Assembly: GCA_041648175.1 (NCBI GenBank)
Contig: JBAZPO010000008.1
Span: forward strand, 1 to 64,000
DNA from: Desulfobaccales bacterium
Lineage (GTDB): Bacteria; Desulfobacterota; Desulfobaccia; Desulfobaccales; 0-14-0-80-60-11
DNA: 64,000 nt
Direction: 5' to 3'
The notes below the pieces were generated by a model. That model had not been told where the DNA came from. It worked only from the letters and a program-made list of their open reading frames with translations, and searched no databases. Within the stretch, counting starts at the first letter, position 1. Each line of letters starts with the position of its first letter. The translations under genes were made by a program, and so were the position numbers. Positions 7,889 through 15,811 of this stretch are shown one piece after another.

Positions 7889-8806
7889 TCAGGAAGACTT
7901 GGCTACGGTCACGGTCACGATGGTGGGCTTAGAGCGCACCAGGCTGAGGCCGCCGGGCAAGTCCACGGAGACATTGACGCGGTGGCGGCCGGGGCTCAGG
8001 TTTTGCGTGTCCACCCGGGCCTTGAGGTCTTCTGCCTTGAGACTCTGCACCTGGGGCCAAGGGCCTTTGATGGTGAGGGTCACCTGAGTGGGAGATATCC
8101 GGGTTAACGGGGGCTCAGAAAACACGGGAACCCCGGAAAAAGTCCGGGTAAGGGTTTTGGGGCCGATCTGGATATCGGCCAGGATGGGGATTGGCTCTTT
8201 CAAGGACAGATGGAGGTTCTTAAAGTCCAGGTCCGTGGCGATGATGGTGTTTTCCTTCAGATGCAACAGGTCAATGGGAAGAGTGGGAATGGAATTCAAT
8301 TCGTCCAGTTCAGAATGAGGTCCTTTTACCGTTACCTGGGCAGGTTTGGTTTGGGCGCTGATGACCTCGTAACCCTCGGGAGGGTTGTTCTCCAAGACCG
8401 GTTTGATGGGCAAGGTCCGAGTCATGGTGCTGGCCAGGGTCAGGTTGATGGGATTGGGTTGCATGCGGATGACCTGCACCCCTCGCGGCAAAGCGAAACT
8501 GTTGGGGCCGAGATAGAAGGTGTGACGCCCGCCTTTATAGCCGGCGAGGTCCAAAGTTTCGGTTTGGCGGGTCTGGGAGAGACTGTTAACGATGGAACGG
8601 GGACCCACAACCCGGACCTGGATGGTCGGCGGCACCTCACTGGTGACCATGAGATTAGGCTGGATATTGACCATTTCCAGGGCCATGTTGAGCGTGGTCT
8701 CGGTGCGCTCCTCACCGCTGACCGCAAACCACAGAGCCACGGCCAACAAAATGGAAAGGAGTTTCAGGAGCCTGTTACGCTTTAAGGTGCCGAACCAGCT
8801 TGTCAA
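7889..8806 (-). CDS. cdaR: YbbR-domain protein, regulator of diadenylate cyclase
   Basis: A 305-aa protein with one N-terminal membrane helix (LLKLLSILLAVALWFAV, about residues 10-27) followed by YbbR repeats outside the membrane. In Firmicutes this protein (CdaR) binds and modulates CdaA, and the gene order here supports the same role. No ATG fits. The frame stays open to 8953, but those codons are the shadow of cdaA. TTG at 8806, preceded by AAGGA and 8 bp, gives a standard YbbR N-terminus and overlaps the last 32 bp of cdaA, which suggests translational coupling. Confidence in the start is moderate; confidence in the identity is high. Confidence 0.85.
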   Translation of the reverse strand: MTSWFGTLKRNRLLKLLSILLAVALWFAVSGEERTETTLNMALEMVNIQPNLMVTSEVPPTIQVRVVGPRSIVNSLSQTRQTETLDLAGYKGGRHTFYLGPNSFALPRGVQVIRMQPNPINLTLASTMTRTLPIKPVLENNPPEGYEVISAQTKPAQVTVKGPHSELDELNSIPTLPIDLLHLKENTIIATDLDFKNLHLSLKEPIPILADIQIGPKTLTRTFSGVPVFSEPPLTRISPTQVTLTIKGPWPQVQSLKAEDLKARVDTQNLSPGRHRVNVSVDLPGGLSLVRSKPTIVTVTVAKSS

Positions 8807-9575
8807 GCCAATTTCCTTTATGGTGGGCCGGGGTTTCCAGGAGGTCCCGGAGGGCCTGGCGGAGTTGCAGCCGGGTAAGGTCGCGTCGCAATTTGCCCCC
8901 TTGCGCCAGGGAGATCTGTCCGGAGGTTTCGGAGACCACCAGGGCCAGGGCATCGCTTTGCTCGGTGATTCCCACCGCGGCCCGGTGACGGGTGCCCAGG
9001 GTAGGGTCCAGGTTGGGGTTGCGGGACAACGGCATCAGGCAACCCGCCGCCACGGCCCGGTCCCCCTGGATGATGACCGCACCGTCATGGGTGGGGTTGT
9101 GGGGCCAGAACAACGAAACCAGCAACTCTTTGGAAACCAGGGCATCCAATTTGATGGCGCTATCGACAAAATCTGACAAGCCGATGTAGCGCTCCATGAT
9201 GATGAGGGCGCCCATGTGGCGAGAAGCCAGGGTGTCGGCGGCATCACAGACTTCTTCAGCCGTGACCGGGGCTTGGATGCCGGTAGGGGCCAGGGCTTTT
9301 TTGCCCATGCGGCTGAGAACCCGGCGGATGTCGGCCTGAAACAGAATGATGACAATGAGCACAAAGCTTTTGACGATGATATCCAGGAGCCATTCCAGGG
9401 TAAAGAACTCCAATTGGCGAGCCACCAGATAAGCCAGGAACAGGAGGAAGAGCCCGGCCAAGACCTGGATGGCCTGGGTGCCGCGGAGCACCAGTACCAC
9501 CTGGTAAATGATGATGGCCACCAGAATGATGTCCACACCATCCTGCCAGCGCAGATTACCGAGAAATTGCCACAT
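8775..9575 (-). CDS. cdaA: diadenylate cyclase CdaA (c-di-AMP synthase)
   Basis: A 266-aa enzyme making cyclic di-AMP from two ATP. Three N-terminal membrane helices (about residues 12-75) anchor a DAC domain. The catalytic signatures are clear: THDGAVII (DGA motif, about residue 163) and GTRHRAAVG (RHR motif), followed by TSGQISLAQGGKL. Length and layout match CdaA. It precedes and overlaps cdaR. In related bacteria glmM often follows, but here the strand switches after cdaR. Upstream folP lies 820 bp away across a repeat-filled gap, so cdaA probably has its own promoter. Confidence 0.95.
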   Translation of the reverse strand: MWQFLGNLRWQDGVDIILVAIIIYQVVLVLRGTQAIQVLAGLFLLFLAYLVARQLEFFTLEWLLDIIVKSFVLIVIILFQADIRRVLSRMGKKALAPTGIQAPVTAEEVCDAADTLASRHMGALIIMERYIGLSDFVDSAIKLDALVSKELLVSLFWPHNPTHDGAVIIQGDRAVAAGCLMPLSRNPNLDPTLGTRHRAAVGITEQSDALALVVSETSGQISLAQGGKLRRDLTRLQLRQALRDLLETPAHHKGNWLDKLVRHLKA

Positions 9576-9807
9576 GATGGGGTAAGAGCGAGTCCTTTCC
9601 TGAGACTAGTATACTCATTGCCAACAGAGCCGCTTGCAAAATTGCCGGGCATTATGTAGTCGCAGGCTTTACCGTGAAAATCCAAATCCCCCTAAATCCC
9701 CCTTTTCCAAAGGGGAACTTTAAAAGCCCCCTTTAAATAAAGGGGGAAGGGAGGGTTTCATCCCTCAGGGGTGGCAGCTTGCGGCCATGTATGTTTAACC
9801 TGCATGA

Positions 9808-9891
9808 GCACAGGCTGGAAAGCCTGTGCTACCGGTGAATTTATAAGCACCCATAAGGATTCGACCACAAAGAGACTTTTGCAAGAATCTC
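9808..9891. repeat. interspersed repeat family C, copy 3
   Basis: A diverged relative of the blocks at 603-690 and 2825-2911. It begins with a GCACAGGC...GCCTGTGC hairpin and continues with 'gaatttataa', 'acccataa' and 'gacttttgcaaga'. Confidence 0.55.
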
Positions 9892-10076
9892 TTTTGGCAA
9901 AGCGCTGTAAAATGGTGCGCAGGGCGCACCCTACATCTTCTTTTGAAGGGCCACGGGCCAAAAACGTTAAGCTTGTGGGTACAGTAATGCGCAGGGCGCA
10001 CCATTATACCAACTACAGTTAGGACGGAACTTAAGGGATTTTATGGGGTTAATAGAAATCTCCCCTAACCCCAATA

Positions 10077-10198
10077 CTGTTCACTTAAGCATTGGCCATG
10101 TCTATTCGGATGCAGGAGCGGGGTTTTCCCACCCGGCCCATGCCATTTTTCGAACCAGGGCGGGGAGACCCCACCCCTACAAATGCTTAAGTGAACAG
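10077..10198. repeat. MITE-like element family G
   Basis: A 122-bp element with perfect 17-bp terminal inverted repeats (CTGTTCACTTAAGCATT at 10077-10093; its complement at 10182-10198) around a GC-rich core ending in 'ccccacccctac'. A single end of the same element sits at 44559-44575, where it breaks the HEPN gene. Confidence 0.75.
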
Positions 10199-10282
10199 CA
10201 TTGGCCCTAACCCCCCTTTTCCAAAGGGGGGAATTACTGGGCTGGCTTTTGGGGCGCTCTTTGTGAGATCTTTCGTTGCCTC

Positions 10283-10383
10283 ATACCGAGTTGCATTCAA
10301 AGAGCAATGTCGGGTAGGCGCAGGCTATTCCTGCGCCTGCACAGGCGAGACGCCTGTGCCACCGTTTGAATGCGAATTGGTAT
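10283..10383. repeat. MITE-like element family B, copy 1
   Basis: A 101-bp element with imperfect inverted ends (ATACCGAGTTGCATTCAAA and TTTGAATGCGAATTGGTAT) and two internal hairpins, including GCACAGGCGAGACGCCTGTG. The near-identical copy 2 is at 17338-17439, inside the phage cluster. It ends 16 bp before the folP stop codon. Confidence 0.8.
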
Positions 10384-10398
10384 CAGAATGACAAAAAG

Positions 10399-11310
10399 CT
10401 ATTTTTCAGCAGCCGAACAAGCGGCTGTTGCCGCCGGGGTGGAGCGGATCGCTTCCAGTACGGCCAGGAATTGTTGGGCATAGGCCACGTTGTGGGTGCG
10501 GACGATCTTGGCGCCGCGCAGCACCGAGATGGCCAGAGCCGCCAGGGTGCCGATGTCGCGCTCCTCTCCGGCGGGCTGCCCGGTGATGCGGCCAATAAAG
10601 GCTTTCCGGGAGGGACCCAGCAGGAGGGGGACGCCCAAATCAAGGAAGACATCCAGGTGGTTCAAGATTTCCAGGTTGTGTTCCCCGGTTTTGCCAAACC
10701 CGATGCCGGGGTCCAGGACCAGGAGGTCGGCCGGTATCCCCTGGGATGCGGCGAAGTCCAAGCGTTCCTGAAAGAAGGCCCGAATTTCCCCCAGCAAATT
10801 GTGGTAGTGCGGCTGGCGCTGCATATCCCGGGGGGTGCCCTGCATGTGCATCAAGACCACCGGAGCCTGATATTCGGCGGCCAGGGAGGCCATATCCGGG
10901 TCGAAGGTTAAGGCGCTGATGTCGTTGATCAGGGTGGCGCCTTTCGTAAGCGCGGCTTTAGCCACCGGCGCCTTGTAAGTATCGATGGAGATGGGGATGG
11001 TGATCTCAGGGAGAATGGCGTCGATGACCGGCAAGACCCGGCGCAGTTCTTCCTCAAGGGGCACGGGGTCGGCGAAGGGACGGGTGGATTCACCGCCGAT
11101 GTCCAGGATGTCGGCGCCGGCCGCCACCAGGGCCCGGGCCTGGGCCAGGGCCGCGGCATGATCAAAGAAGCGGCCGCCGTCGGCAAAGGAGTCGGGGGTG
11201 ATGTTGAGCACCCCCATGATCAGCGGGCGTGGCGCAGCCAGAAGGTCCGCCCAGATCTGGCGACGCGATGGCATCCCCGCGGGGCCGGAGTGAGACACCA
11301 GGCCCGCCAT
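10399..11310 (-). CDS. folP: dihydropteroate synthase
   Basis: A 303-aa folate-pathway enzyme joining p-aminobenzoate to hydroxymethyl-dihydropterin pyrophosphate. It is a complete TIM barrel: MGVLNITPDSFADGGRF (pterin site), DIGGESTRP, DPGIGFGKT, LGPSRKAFIG and RTHNVAYA all match the conserved positions. It has an N-terminal extension of about 30 residues before the first strand. The ATG at 11310 lies two bases after the ftsH stop (TAACCATG), so the two are almost certainly co-transcribed. Confidence 0.95.
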   Translation of the reverse strand: MAGLVSHSGPAGMPSRRQIWADLLAAPRPLIMGVLNITPDSFADGGRFFDHAAALAQARALVAAGADILDIGGESTRPFADPVPLEEELRRVLPVIDAILPEITIPISIDTYKAPVAKAALTKGATLINDISALTFDPDMASLAAEYQAPVVLMHMQGTPRDMQRQPHYHNLLGEIRAFFQERLDFAASQGIPADLLVLDPGIGFGKTGEHNLEILNHLDVFLDLGVPLLLGPSRKAFIGRITGQPAGEERDIGTLAALAISVLRGAKIVRTHNVAYAQQFLAVLEAIRSTPAATAACSAAEK

Positions 11311-11312
11311 GG

Positions 11313-13181
11313 TTACGCCTGCTGGAGCGTCAGTGAGGCCGTAACTTCCGGGGGTTCAAGGGGTTCGTCCGGCGGCTTGAAAGAGTTCAGAATCCGGTCG
11401 ATATCGTTTGAGTCCAGGGTTTCCTTCTCAAGGAGCCCTTGGGCCAGGGCTTCGAGTTGGGCCCGATTCTCGGTCAAAATGTCCCTGGCCTGATTATAGG
11501 CGCTGAGAACCAGGTTCTTGATGGCGTGGTCGATGACCCGGGCGGTTTCTTCACTGAAATCTTTGGATTGGGAGATTTCCCGGCCCAAAAAGATGTGTTC
11601 GTCCCGCTTGCCGAAGGTTACAGGGCCGAGTTCGTCGCTCATGCCCCAATTGCAGACCATCTTGCGGGCCAAATCGGTGGACCGTTCCAGGTCGTTGCCG
11701 GCGCCAGTGGTGAAATGCTGAAAGATCAGTTCCTCGGCGGCCCGACCTCCCAATAACACGGTCAGGGTGCCGGAAAGATATTCCTTGGGGTAGGTGTGGC
11801 GTTCATCCAGGGGTAACTGCTGGGTGAGGCCCAAGGCGCGTCCTCGGGGAATGATGGTGACCTTGTGAATGGGGTCGGTGCCCGGCATGACCTTGGCCAC
11901 CAGGGTATGACCGGCCTCGTGGTAGGCGGTGTTGATGCGTTCGCTCTCAGTCAAAATGAGGCTGCGCCGTTCGGAGCCCATGAGGACCTTATCTTTAGCC
12001 TGTTCGAAATCAGGCATGGTGACCGTATCACTGCCGCGGCGGGCGGCAAGCAGAGCGGCTTCGTTGGCCAGGTTCTCGAGGTCTGCGCCGGAAAAACCGG
12101 GTGTGCCCCGGGCCAGGATAGAAAGTTCCACCGAGTCGGCCAAGGGGGTACGGCGGGTGTGGACCTTGAGGATGGCCTCACGTCCTCTGACGTCGGGGAC
12201 CGGGACCACCACCTGGCGGTCGAAGCGGCCGGGCCGCAACAAAGCCGGGTCGAGGACGTCCGGGCGGTTGGTGGCGGCAATGAGGATTACGCCTTCATTG
12301 GCCTCGAACCCGTCCATCTCGACCAAAAGCTGGTTTAAGGTTTGCTCCCGCTCATCGTGGCCGCCGCCCAAACCGGCGCCCCGATGGCGGCCCACGGCGT
12401 CAATTTCATCGATGAAGATGATGCAGGGGGCACTTTTCTTGCCCTGAATAAACAGGTCTCGCACCCGGGCAGCGCCGACACCCACGAACATCTCAACGAA
12501 ATCGGAGCCGCTGATGCTGAAAAAAGGCACGCCGGCTTCCCCGGCGATGGCCCGGGCCAGGAGGGTTTTACCGGTACCCGGCGCTCCCACCAGAAGGACA
12601 CCCTTGGGGATGCGACCGCCCAGGCGGGTGAACTTCTTGGGATCTTTGAGGAAATCGATGATTTCCGAGACCTCTTCCTTGGCTTCCTCGATGCCGGCCA
12701 CATCAGCGAAGGTGATCTTGACGGTGTTTTCCGTCATGAGGCGAGCCCGGCTTTTGCCGAAAGACATGGCTTTGCCGCCGCCGGCCTGCATCTGGCGCAT
12801 GAAAAAGATCCAGATGCCCACCAGGACCAACATGGGCAACCAGGAAATCAGCAGGGTGGTATACCAGGGAGAATCATCCCTGGGCTTGGCAGTGATCTCC
12901 ACCTTTTTGGCCTGGAGCAGCTTGATCAAATCCGGATCGGAGGGGGCATAACTTTTAAAGGCCTTGCCGTCTTCCATTTCGCCGGCAATTTCATCGCCTT
13001 GGAGGGTAACCCGGGTGACTTTGTCGTCTTTCACCAGTTCGATGAATTTGCTGTAATTGATGGTAGCTTTGCCGCGGGCGTGCTCCACGCTGTTGAAGTA
13101 GTTAAAGAGGAAGATCATTACCAGGGTAATGAGCAGCCACAAGGCGATATTCTTATAAAAGGGGCTTAAACGGTTATTCAT
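11313..13181 (-). CDS. ftsH: ATP-dependent zinc metalloprotease FtsH
   Basis: A membrane-anchored AAA+ protease of 622 aa that degrades misfolded membrane and regulatory proteins. Two transmembrane helices flank a periplasmic part (about residues 8-28 and 103-123). The AAA+ core has GAPGTGKTLLARA (Walker A), IIFIDEIDA (Walker B), the pore motif FVEMFVG and the SRH arginines (RPGRFDR). The protease has HEAGHTLVA with a downstream zinc ligand. Start 13181 is favoured by AAGGA five bases upstream; an in-frame ATG at 13196 adds MPKDP. It heads the ftsH-folP pair. A second, distinct ftsH ends the window (63474-64000). Confidence 0.95.
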   Translation of the reverse strand: MNNRLSPFYKNIALWLLITLVMIFLFNYFNSVEHARGKATINYSKFIELVKDDKVTRVTLQGDEIAGEMEDGKAFKSYAPSDPDLIKLLQAKKVEITAKPRDDSPWYTTLLISWLPMLVLVGIWIFFMRQMQAGGGKAMSFGKSRARLMTENTVKITFADVAGIEEAKEEVSEIIDFLKDPKKFTRLGGRIPKGVLLVGAPGTGKTLLARAIAGEAGVPFFSISGSDFVEMFVGVGAARVRDLFIQGKKSAPCIIFIDEIDAVGRHRGAGLGGGHDEREQTLNQLLVEMDGFEANEGVILIAATNRPDVLDPALLRPGRFDRQVVVPVPDVRGREAILKVHTRRTPLADSVELSILARGTPGFSGADLENLANEAALLAARRGSDTVTMPDFEQAKDKVLMGSERRSLILTESERINTAYHEAGHTLVAKVMPGTDPIHKVTIIPRGRALGLTQQLPLDERHTYPKEYLSGTLTVLLGGRAAEELIFQHFTTGAGNDLERSTDLARKMVCNWGMSDELGPVTFGKRDEHIFLGREISQSKDFSEETARVIDHAIKNLVLSAYNQARDILTENRAQLEALAQGLLEKETLDSNDIDRILNSFKPPDEPLEPPEVTASLTLQQA

Positions 13182-13328
13182 TGGGTCCTTAGGCATATAC
13201 GGAAGCTAGAAGAATGTCGATTTTATCGAATTCACCAAAGTTTATTTTAAGGCTAACGGAGGAAAAATGCAAGGAGCATTCTGGTCCAGGCTTGAGGCGA
13301 GGCGGGAGAGCCCGGGAAGGGGGTCCAA

Positions 13329-13367
13329 GTCCCGCTCTTTTCCTAGCCTGACGGAAAAGAGCGGGAC
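13329..13367. terminator. 15-bp perfect hairpin between HTH gene and ftsH
   Basis: GTCCCGCTCTTTTCC (13329-13343) pairs perfectly with 13353-13367 over a 9-nt loop. It lies 50 bp after the end of the minus-strand HTH gene and 150 bp before ftsH. No U-tract follows on either strand, so it could equally be an mRNA processing or protein-binding structure. Confidence 0.45.
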
Positions 13368-13417
13368 CTGGGGTTAGGGGGGGTATCGATAGAAAGGAGG
13401 AGCGAAGTCAGGTGGAT

Positions 13418-13606
13418 CTAAAACGTCTCTCCCGGCAGCAGGCTGGCCAGACTTTCCCGGGGAATGCGCCAGGGGCCGCGACCATATTTGACCCCATTGA
13501 TCCGGCCATCGCGCATCATCCGGTAGACGGTGCGGCGGGAGAGAACCAGAATGGCGGCCGCTTCATCGGGCCGAAAAAACCGCTTATTACTACTGACTAA
13601 TTCCAT
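13418..13606 (-). CDS. excisionase-family HTH DNA-binding protein
   Basis: A 62-aa protein of the MerR/excisionase-like helix-turn-helix group (HTH_17). RPDEAAAILVLSRRTVYRMM provides the winged-helix recognition segment and VKYGRGPWRIPRESL the wing and following helix. ATG 13606 is preceded by a perfect AAGGAGG. It stands alone between repeats, about 1.1 kb before a second small protein of the same type (14699-14872) that opens the phage-like cluster. Whether it controls ftsH or belongs to the phage-like region is unclear. Confidence 0.8.
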   Translation of the reverse strand: MELVSSNKRFFRPDEAAAILVLSRRTVYRMMRDGRINGVKYGRGPWRIPRESLASLLPGETF

Positions 13607-13681
13607 GTATAGCCTCCTTGCGGTGCGGGTTGCTCTTCCTTGAGCCTTCTGGCGACCTGTTTATGCAAAGCGGGTGCCATT

Positions 13682-13862
13682 TATAGCGTTTGCCATAATT
13701 TTATGCCGCTGGCTGATTTTTAAATCCCCCTAAATCCCCCGTTTTCAAAGGGGGACTTTATAAGTAATTCCTTATAGTTCCCCCCTTTACCAAGGGGGGT
13801 AGGGGGGATTTGGGGTGTTAAAGTATCTCCTATTACGGAAAAAACTTTTGGCAAACGCTATA
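13682..13862. repeat. MITE-like element family D, copy 2
   Basis: 181 bp, very similar to 4031-4214, with the same terminal inverted repeats (TATAGCGTTTGCCATAA / TTTTGGCAAACGCTATA). It lies at the left border of the gene-free stretch before the phage-like cluster. Confidence 0.8.
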
Positions 13863-14302
13863 TCTCTTTCTGTTTATCTGTTGCCGGAAATTTGTCTTTT
13901 CACTCCTCGTAAGGATATGCGTTCAAACAGATAATTTGGTAGCCACAGGCTTTTACCGTGAAAATCCAAATCCCCCTAAATTCTGAAACGTTAAGTATAG
14001 CATCTATCATATCGGAACCATTTAATAATCCCCCCTAACCCCCCTTTAAAAAAGGGGGGAATTAAGGAAGGTTTATATTACTTAACGTAACAGGACTAAA
14101 TCCCCCTTTTGCAAAGGGGGACTTTTTACCCCCATCCCTTAAGGCTCGCGGGTTTCGGACCTGAAGGGTCGTCAGCCGGCGCCTAACTTTCCGGGATTAA
14201 TCATCAGCCTCGCAAGGGCACAGCGCAGCAGTCAAGAGCACACTCCGATCGGGAATGTCCCTCCAGGCTCTCAGGAGCGCCAATAGTTCAATAAGTTCAT
14301 TT

Positions 14303-14325
14303 GCCCCCTAATATTAGGGGGGCTT
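14303..14325 (+). terminator. GC hairpin with short T-tract
   Basis: GCCCCCTA pairs with TAGGGGGC over a 4-nt ATAT loop, followed by TTTC. It would end transcription entering from the left before the phage-like cluster. It could also be an operator, because a second palindrome starts immediately after it. Confidence 0.4.
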
Positions 14326-14353
14326 TCGGACAATACCCCTAGGGATTGCCGAA
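14325..14353. promoter_or_regulatory. 29-bp imperfect palindrome
   Basis: TTCGGACAAT-ACCCCTAGGG-ATTGCCGAA: the arms match with few mismatches around CCCTAGGG. Its position upstream of a small HTH gene and of the phage-type genes makes it a candidate operator or recombination site. The role is inference only. Confidence 0.35.
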
Positions 14354-14610
14354 TAGCCCTATACCCTTTGGGGTCCCGCCAGCCGTGTCGTAGAGCCAGC
14401 CTGATCCAAAAGAGAGGAGCTAATCCTTAAAAGTTGGCACGGGTCAGATTTTCGGGGCCGAAGGTTGGCACCATGAGGCGCCAGGCGGGCCAAAGGCCGC
14501 TGCTTTAGGGCAGGCTTGGGTTTGCGGCCCTCAAGGGAGCGGCCTTTGGTCCTTTTTGCTCCCCAGGCAAGGGGGCTCAGAGGGCCTCTGAGGCAGGGAA
14601 ATCTGGGGAT

Positions 14611-14630
14611 TTGTGACAAGTTGGGACAAG
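14611..14630. promoter_or_regulatory. tandem 10-bp direct repeat
   Basis: TTGTGACAAG followed directly by TTGGGACAAG, then TGTCC, about 70 bp before the start of the HTH gene at 14699. One-turn spacing on the same face of the helix suits cooperative binding by a small DNA-binding protein. Confidence 0.35.
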
Positions 14631-14698
14631 TGTCCTTAAGGTTGCACGAATCTTGAATAGAGAGTTGGCATCTGCGCCAAGAAAGGGAGGAACAAGCG

Positions 14699-14872
14699 AT
14701 GATCCAAGAACGGCTGATGCGGCCCAGGGAAGTGGCCAACCGCCTGGCGGTGTCCCGCTCCACGGTATACCGGTGGTTTTGGGAGGGCAAGCTCAAGGGC
14801 GTCCAGATCACCGGGGGAACGGTCAGAATCCTGGAAAGCGCAGTAAACGAGAGGATGGCCGAGGTTTATTAA
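14699..14872 (+). CDS. small excisionase-type HTH protein
   Basis: A 57-aa protein. MRPREVANRLAVSRSTVYRW is a MerR/excisionase-like helix-turn-helix, and the remainder (KLKGVQITGGTVRILESAVN) matches the wing and last helix. AGGGAGG precedes ATG 14699 by a good distance. It is the first gene of the phage-like cluster and reads toward the terminase genes, so it may control late transcription or be a leftover excision factor. It has the same fold as the protein at 13418-13606. Confidence 0.8.
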   Translation: MIQERLMRPREVANRLAVSRSTVYRWFWEGKLKGVQITGGTVRILESAVNERMAEVY

Positions 14873-15039
14873 GGGTGATTGAGGCAAATTACCGTATAGC
14901 CGGGGGCCGGAGCGCCGGCCACCGAGTAACAGCAGAAAGCAAAGAGGTTACGCCGATCTGGTAAGGCATGGATAAAACTGAATCTGATGTGGAGGTACGG
15001 ATGGTGGTCCCTAGTTTTAGATAAGTAAGAGCGTTGGGG

Positions 15040-15567
15040 ATGGCTGTTCCAGGTGTGCTGGAGATTGAACCGACTATTATTGATATCCAGGCAGCCATGA
15101 CGGAAAACAAGAAAAAGGCGAAAAAAGGTAAGCGGGATTTGTACTGGGAGGATGCCCAGTCGCAATTCCTGGCAGGAAAAGAATTAGAAGAGATTAAGGA
15201 TCTGGTCCCGGTGGCCCTTCAGACTTTGAAGAAATGGCACCAGGAAGGGCAATGGGAAGAAAAGCGGCGGCAGGTGCCGGTATCACCCCGATGGCTGGGA
15301 GAAGCCTTGAAGGGGGTCCTGCGGGAAAAGGCCGGAAAGATCATTGTCAGAGGCGACCTGAAGACGCAGGAACTGGATGAGCTGACCAAGATTGTGACTC
15401 TTCTCGACCGCCTGTGCAGCCAGGGATGGGACCTGCGGGCGGCGGCCCTGGAAGTGATGGACCGATTCAGCGATTTTTTGCGGGGCTTCGTGACGGATCA
15501 GGATGAATTGAAGCGAATTTCATTCCGGGTGCAGGAGTTTTTCCGGCAATTGGAAGAGGATCTGTGA
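15040..15567 (+). CDS. putative terminase small subunit
   Basis: A 175-aa protein directly upstream of the large terminase. WEDAQSQFLAGKELEEIKDL followed by VALQTLKKWHQEGQW is a helix-turn-helix of the DUF1804/terminase-small-subunit kind, and the C-terminal half is helical (ELTKIVTLLDRLCSQGWDLR). Such proteins select the DNA to be packaged. The start is uncertain: ATG 15040 has only a weak ribosome site, and ATG 15097 (MTENKKK) is a possible alternative that would drop 19 poorly conserved residues. The family is assigned by position and HTH architecture rather than a strong motif. Confidence 0.65.
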   Translation: MAVPGVLEIEPTIIDIQAAMTENKKKAKKGKRDLYWEDAQSQFLAGKELEEIKDLVPVALQTLKKWHQEGQWEEKRRQVPVSPRWLGEALKGVLREKAGKIIVRGDLKTQELDELTKIVTLLDRLCSQGWDLRAAALEVMDRFSDFLRGFVTDQDELKRISFRVQEFFRQLEEDL

Positions 15568-15811
15568 AGGCGAGGTTTTGTCTTATTCGCACCCCTCACC
15601 CTAACTCTCTCCCCTCAAGGGGAGAGGGGATAAGGAAGGAACTTTTAGCAATGGGAAGGAGGCGGGCGGGACGCCCGCCCTACCGCACGGAAGCCCTTTT
15701 TTAAGGACCGCAGGCGGGGTCTAGAGCGCCCCCCTCAAGATGGTCACGATGGGAAACGAATGATTCTTATGGCGGGCATGGATGCCTGCCACACCGGCAC
15801 AAGGAAGTGCA
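15568..15811. other. intergenic repeats inside the phage-like cluster
   Basis: This holds a 'cccctcaccctaactctctcccctcaaggggagagg' block (15590-15630) and one GC-rich palindromic repeat (15661-15684), both of types found in chromosomal spacers outside the cluster. No gene is seen. Confidence 0.6.

Larger units (their letters stand above)
9576..10398. other. 820-bp gene-free gap built of repeats
   Basis: No gene is seen. In order: 'caggctttaccgtgaaaatccaaatcccc' (9660-9695, also near 13945 and inverted near 44582), G-run/C-run blocks (9690-9760), family C copy 3 (9808-9891), a GGTGCGCAGGGCGCACC palindrome (9914-9931) with a variant at 9988-10005, family G (10077-10198) and family B copy 1 (10283-10383). 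These separate folP from cdaA in what is otherwise a typical ftsH-folP-cdaA-cdaR order. Confidence 0.7.
13863..14698. other. structured gene-free stretch before the phage-like cluster
   Basis: No gene is supported; the minus-strand frame 14359-14811 overlaps these hairpins and a better plus-strand gene. Bases 13940-14130 are chromosomal repeats (C-run/G-run blocks). Bases 14140-14640 are not repeats seen elsewhere in the window and hold several symmetric structures: a GCCCCCTA-ATAT-TAGGGGGGC hairpin followed by TTTC (14303-14325), a long palindrome (14325-14353), an inverted repeat with CCAAAGGCCGCT arms (about 14480-14554), and a tandem TTGTGACAAG/TTGGGACAAG (14611-14630). Confidence 0.6.

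Noticed and set aside
14359..14811. Minus-strand frames of 150 and 83 codons before the phage-like cluster
   Set aside because: They overlap the well-supported plus-strand HTH gene (14699-14872) and hairpin-rich non-coding DNA, and their composition is not protein-like.
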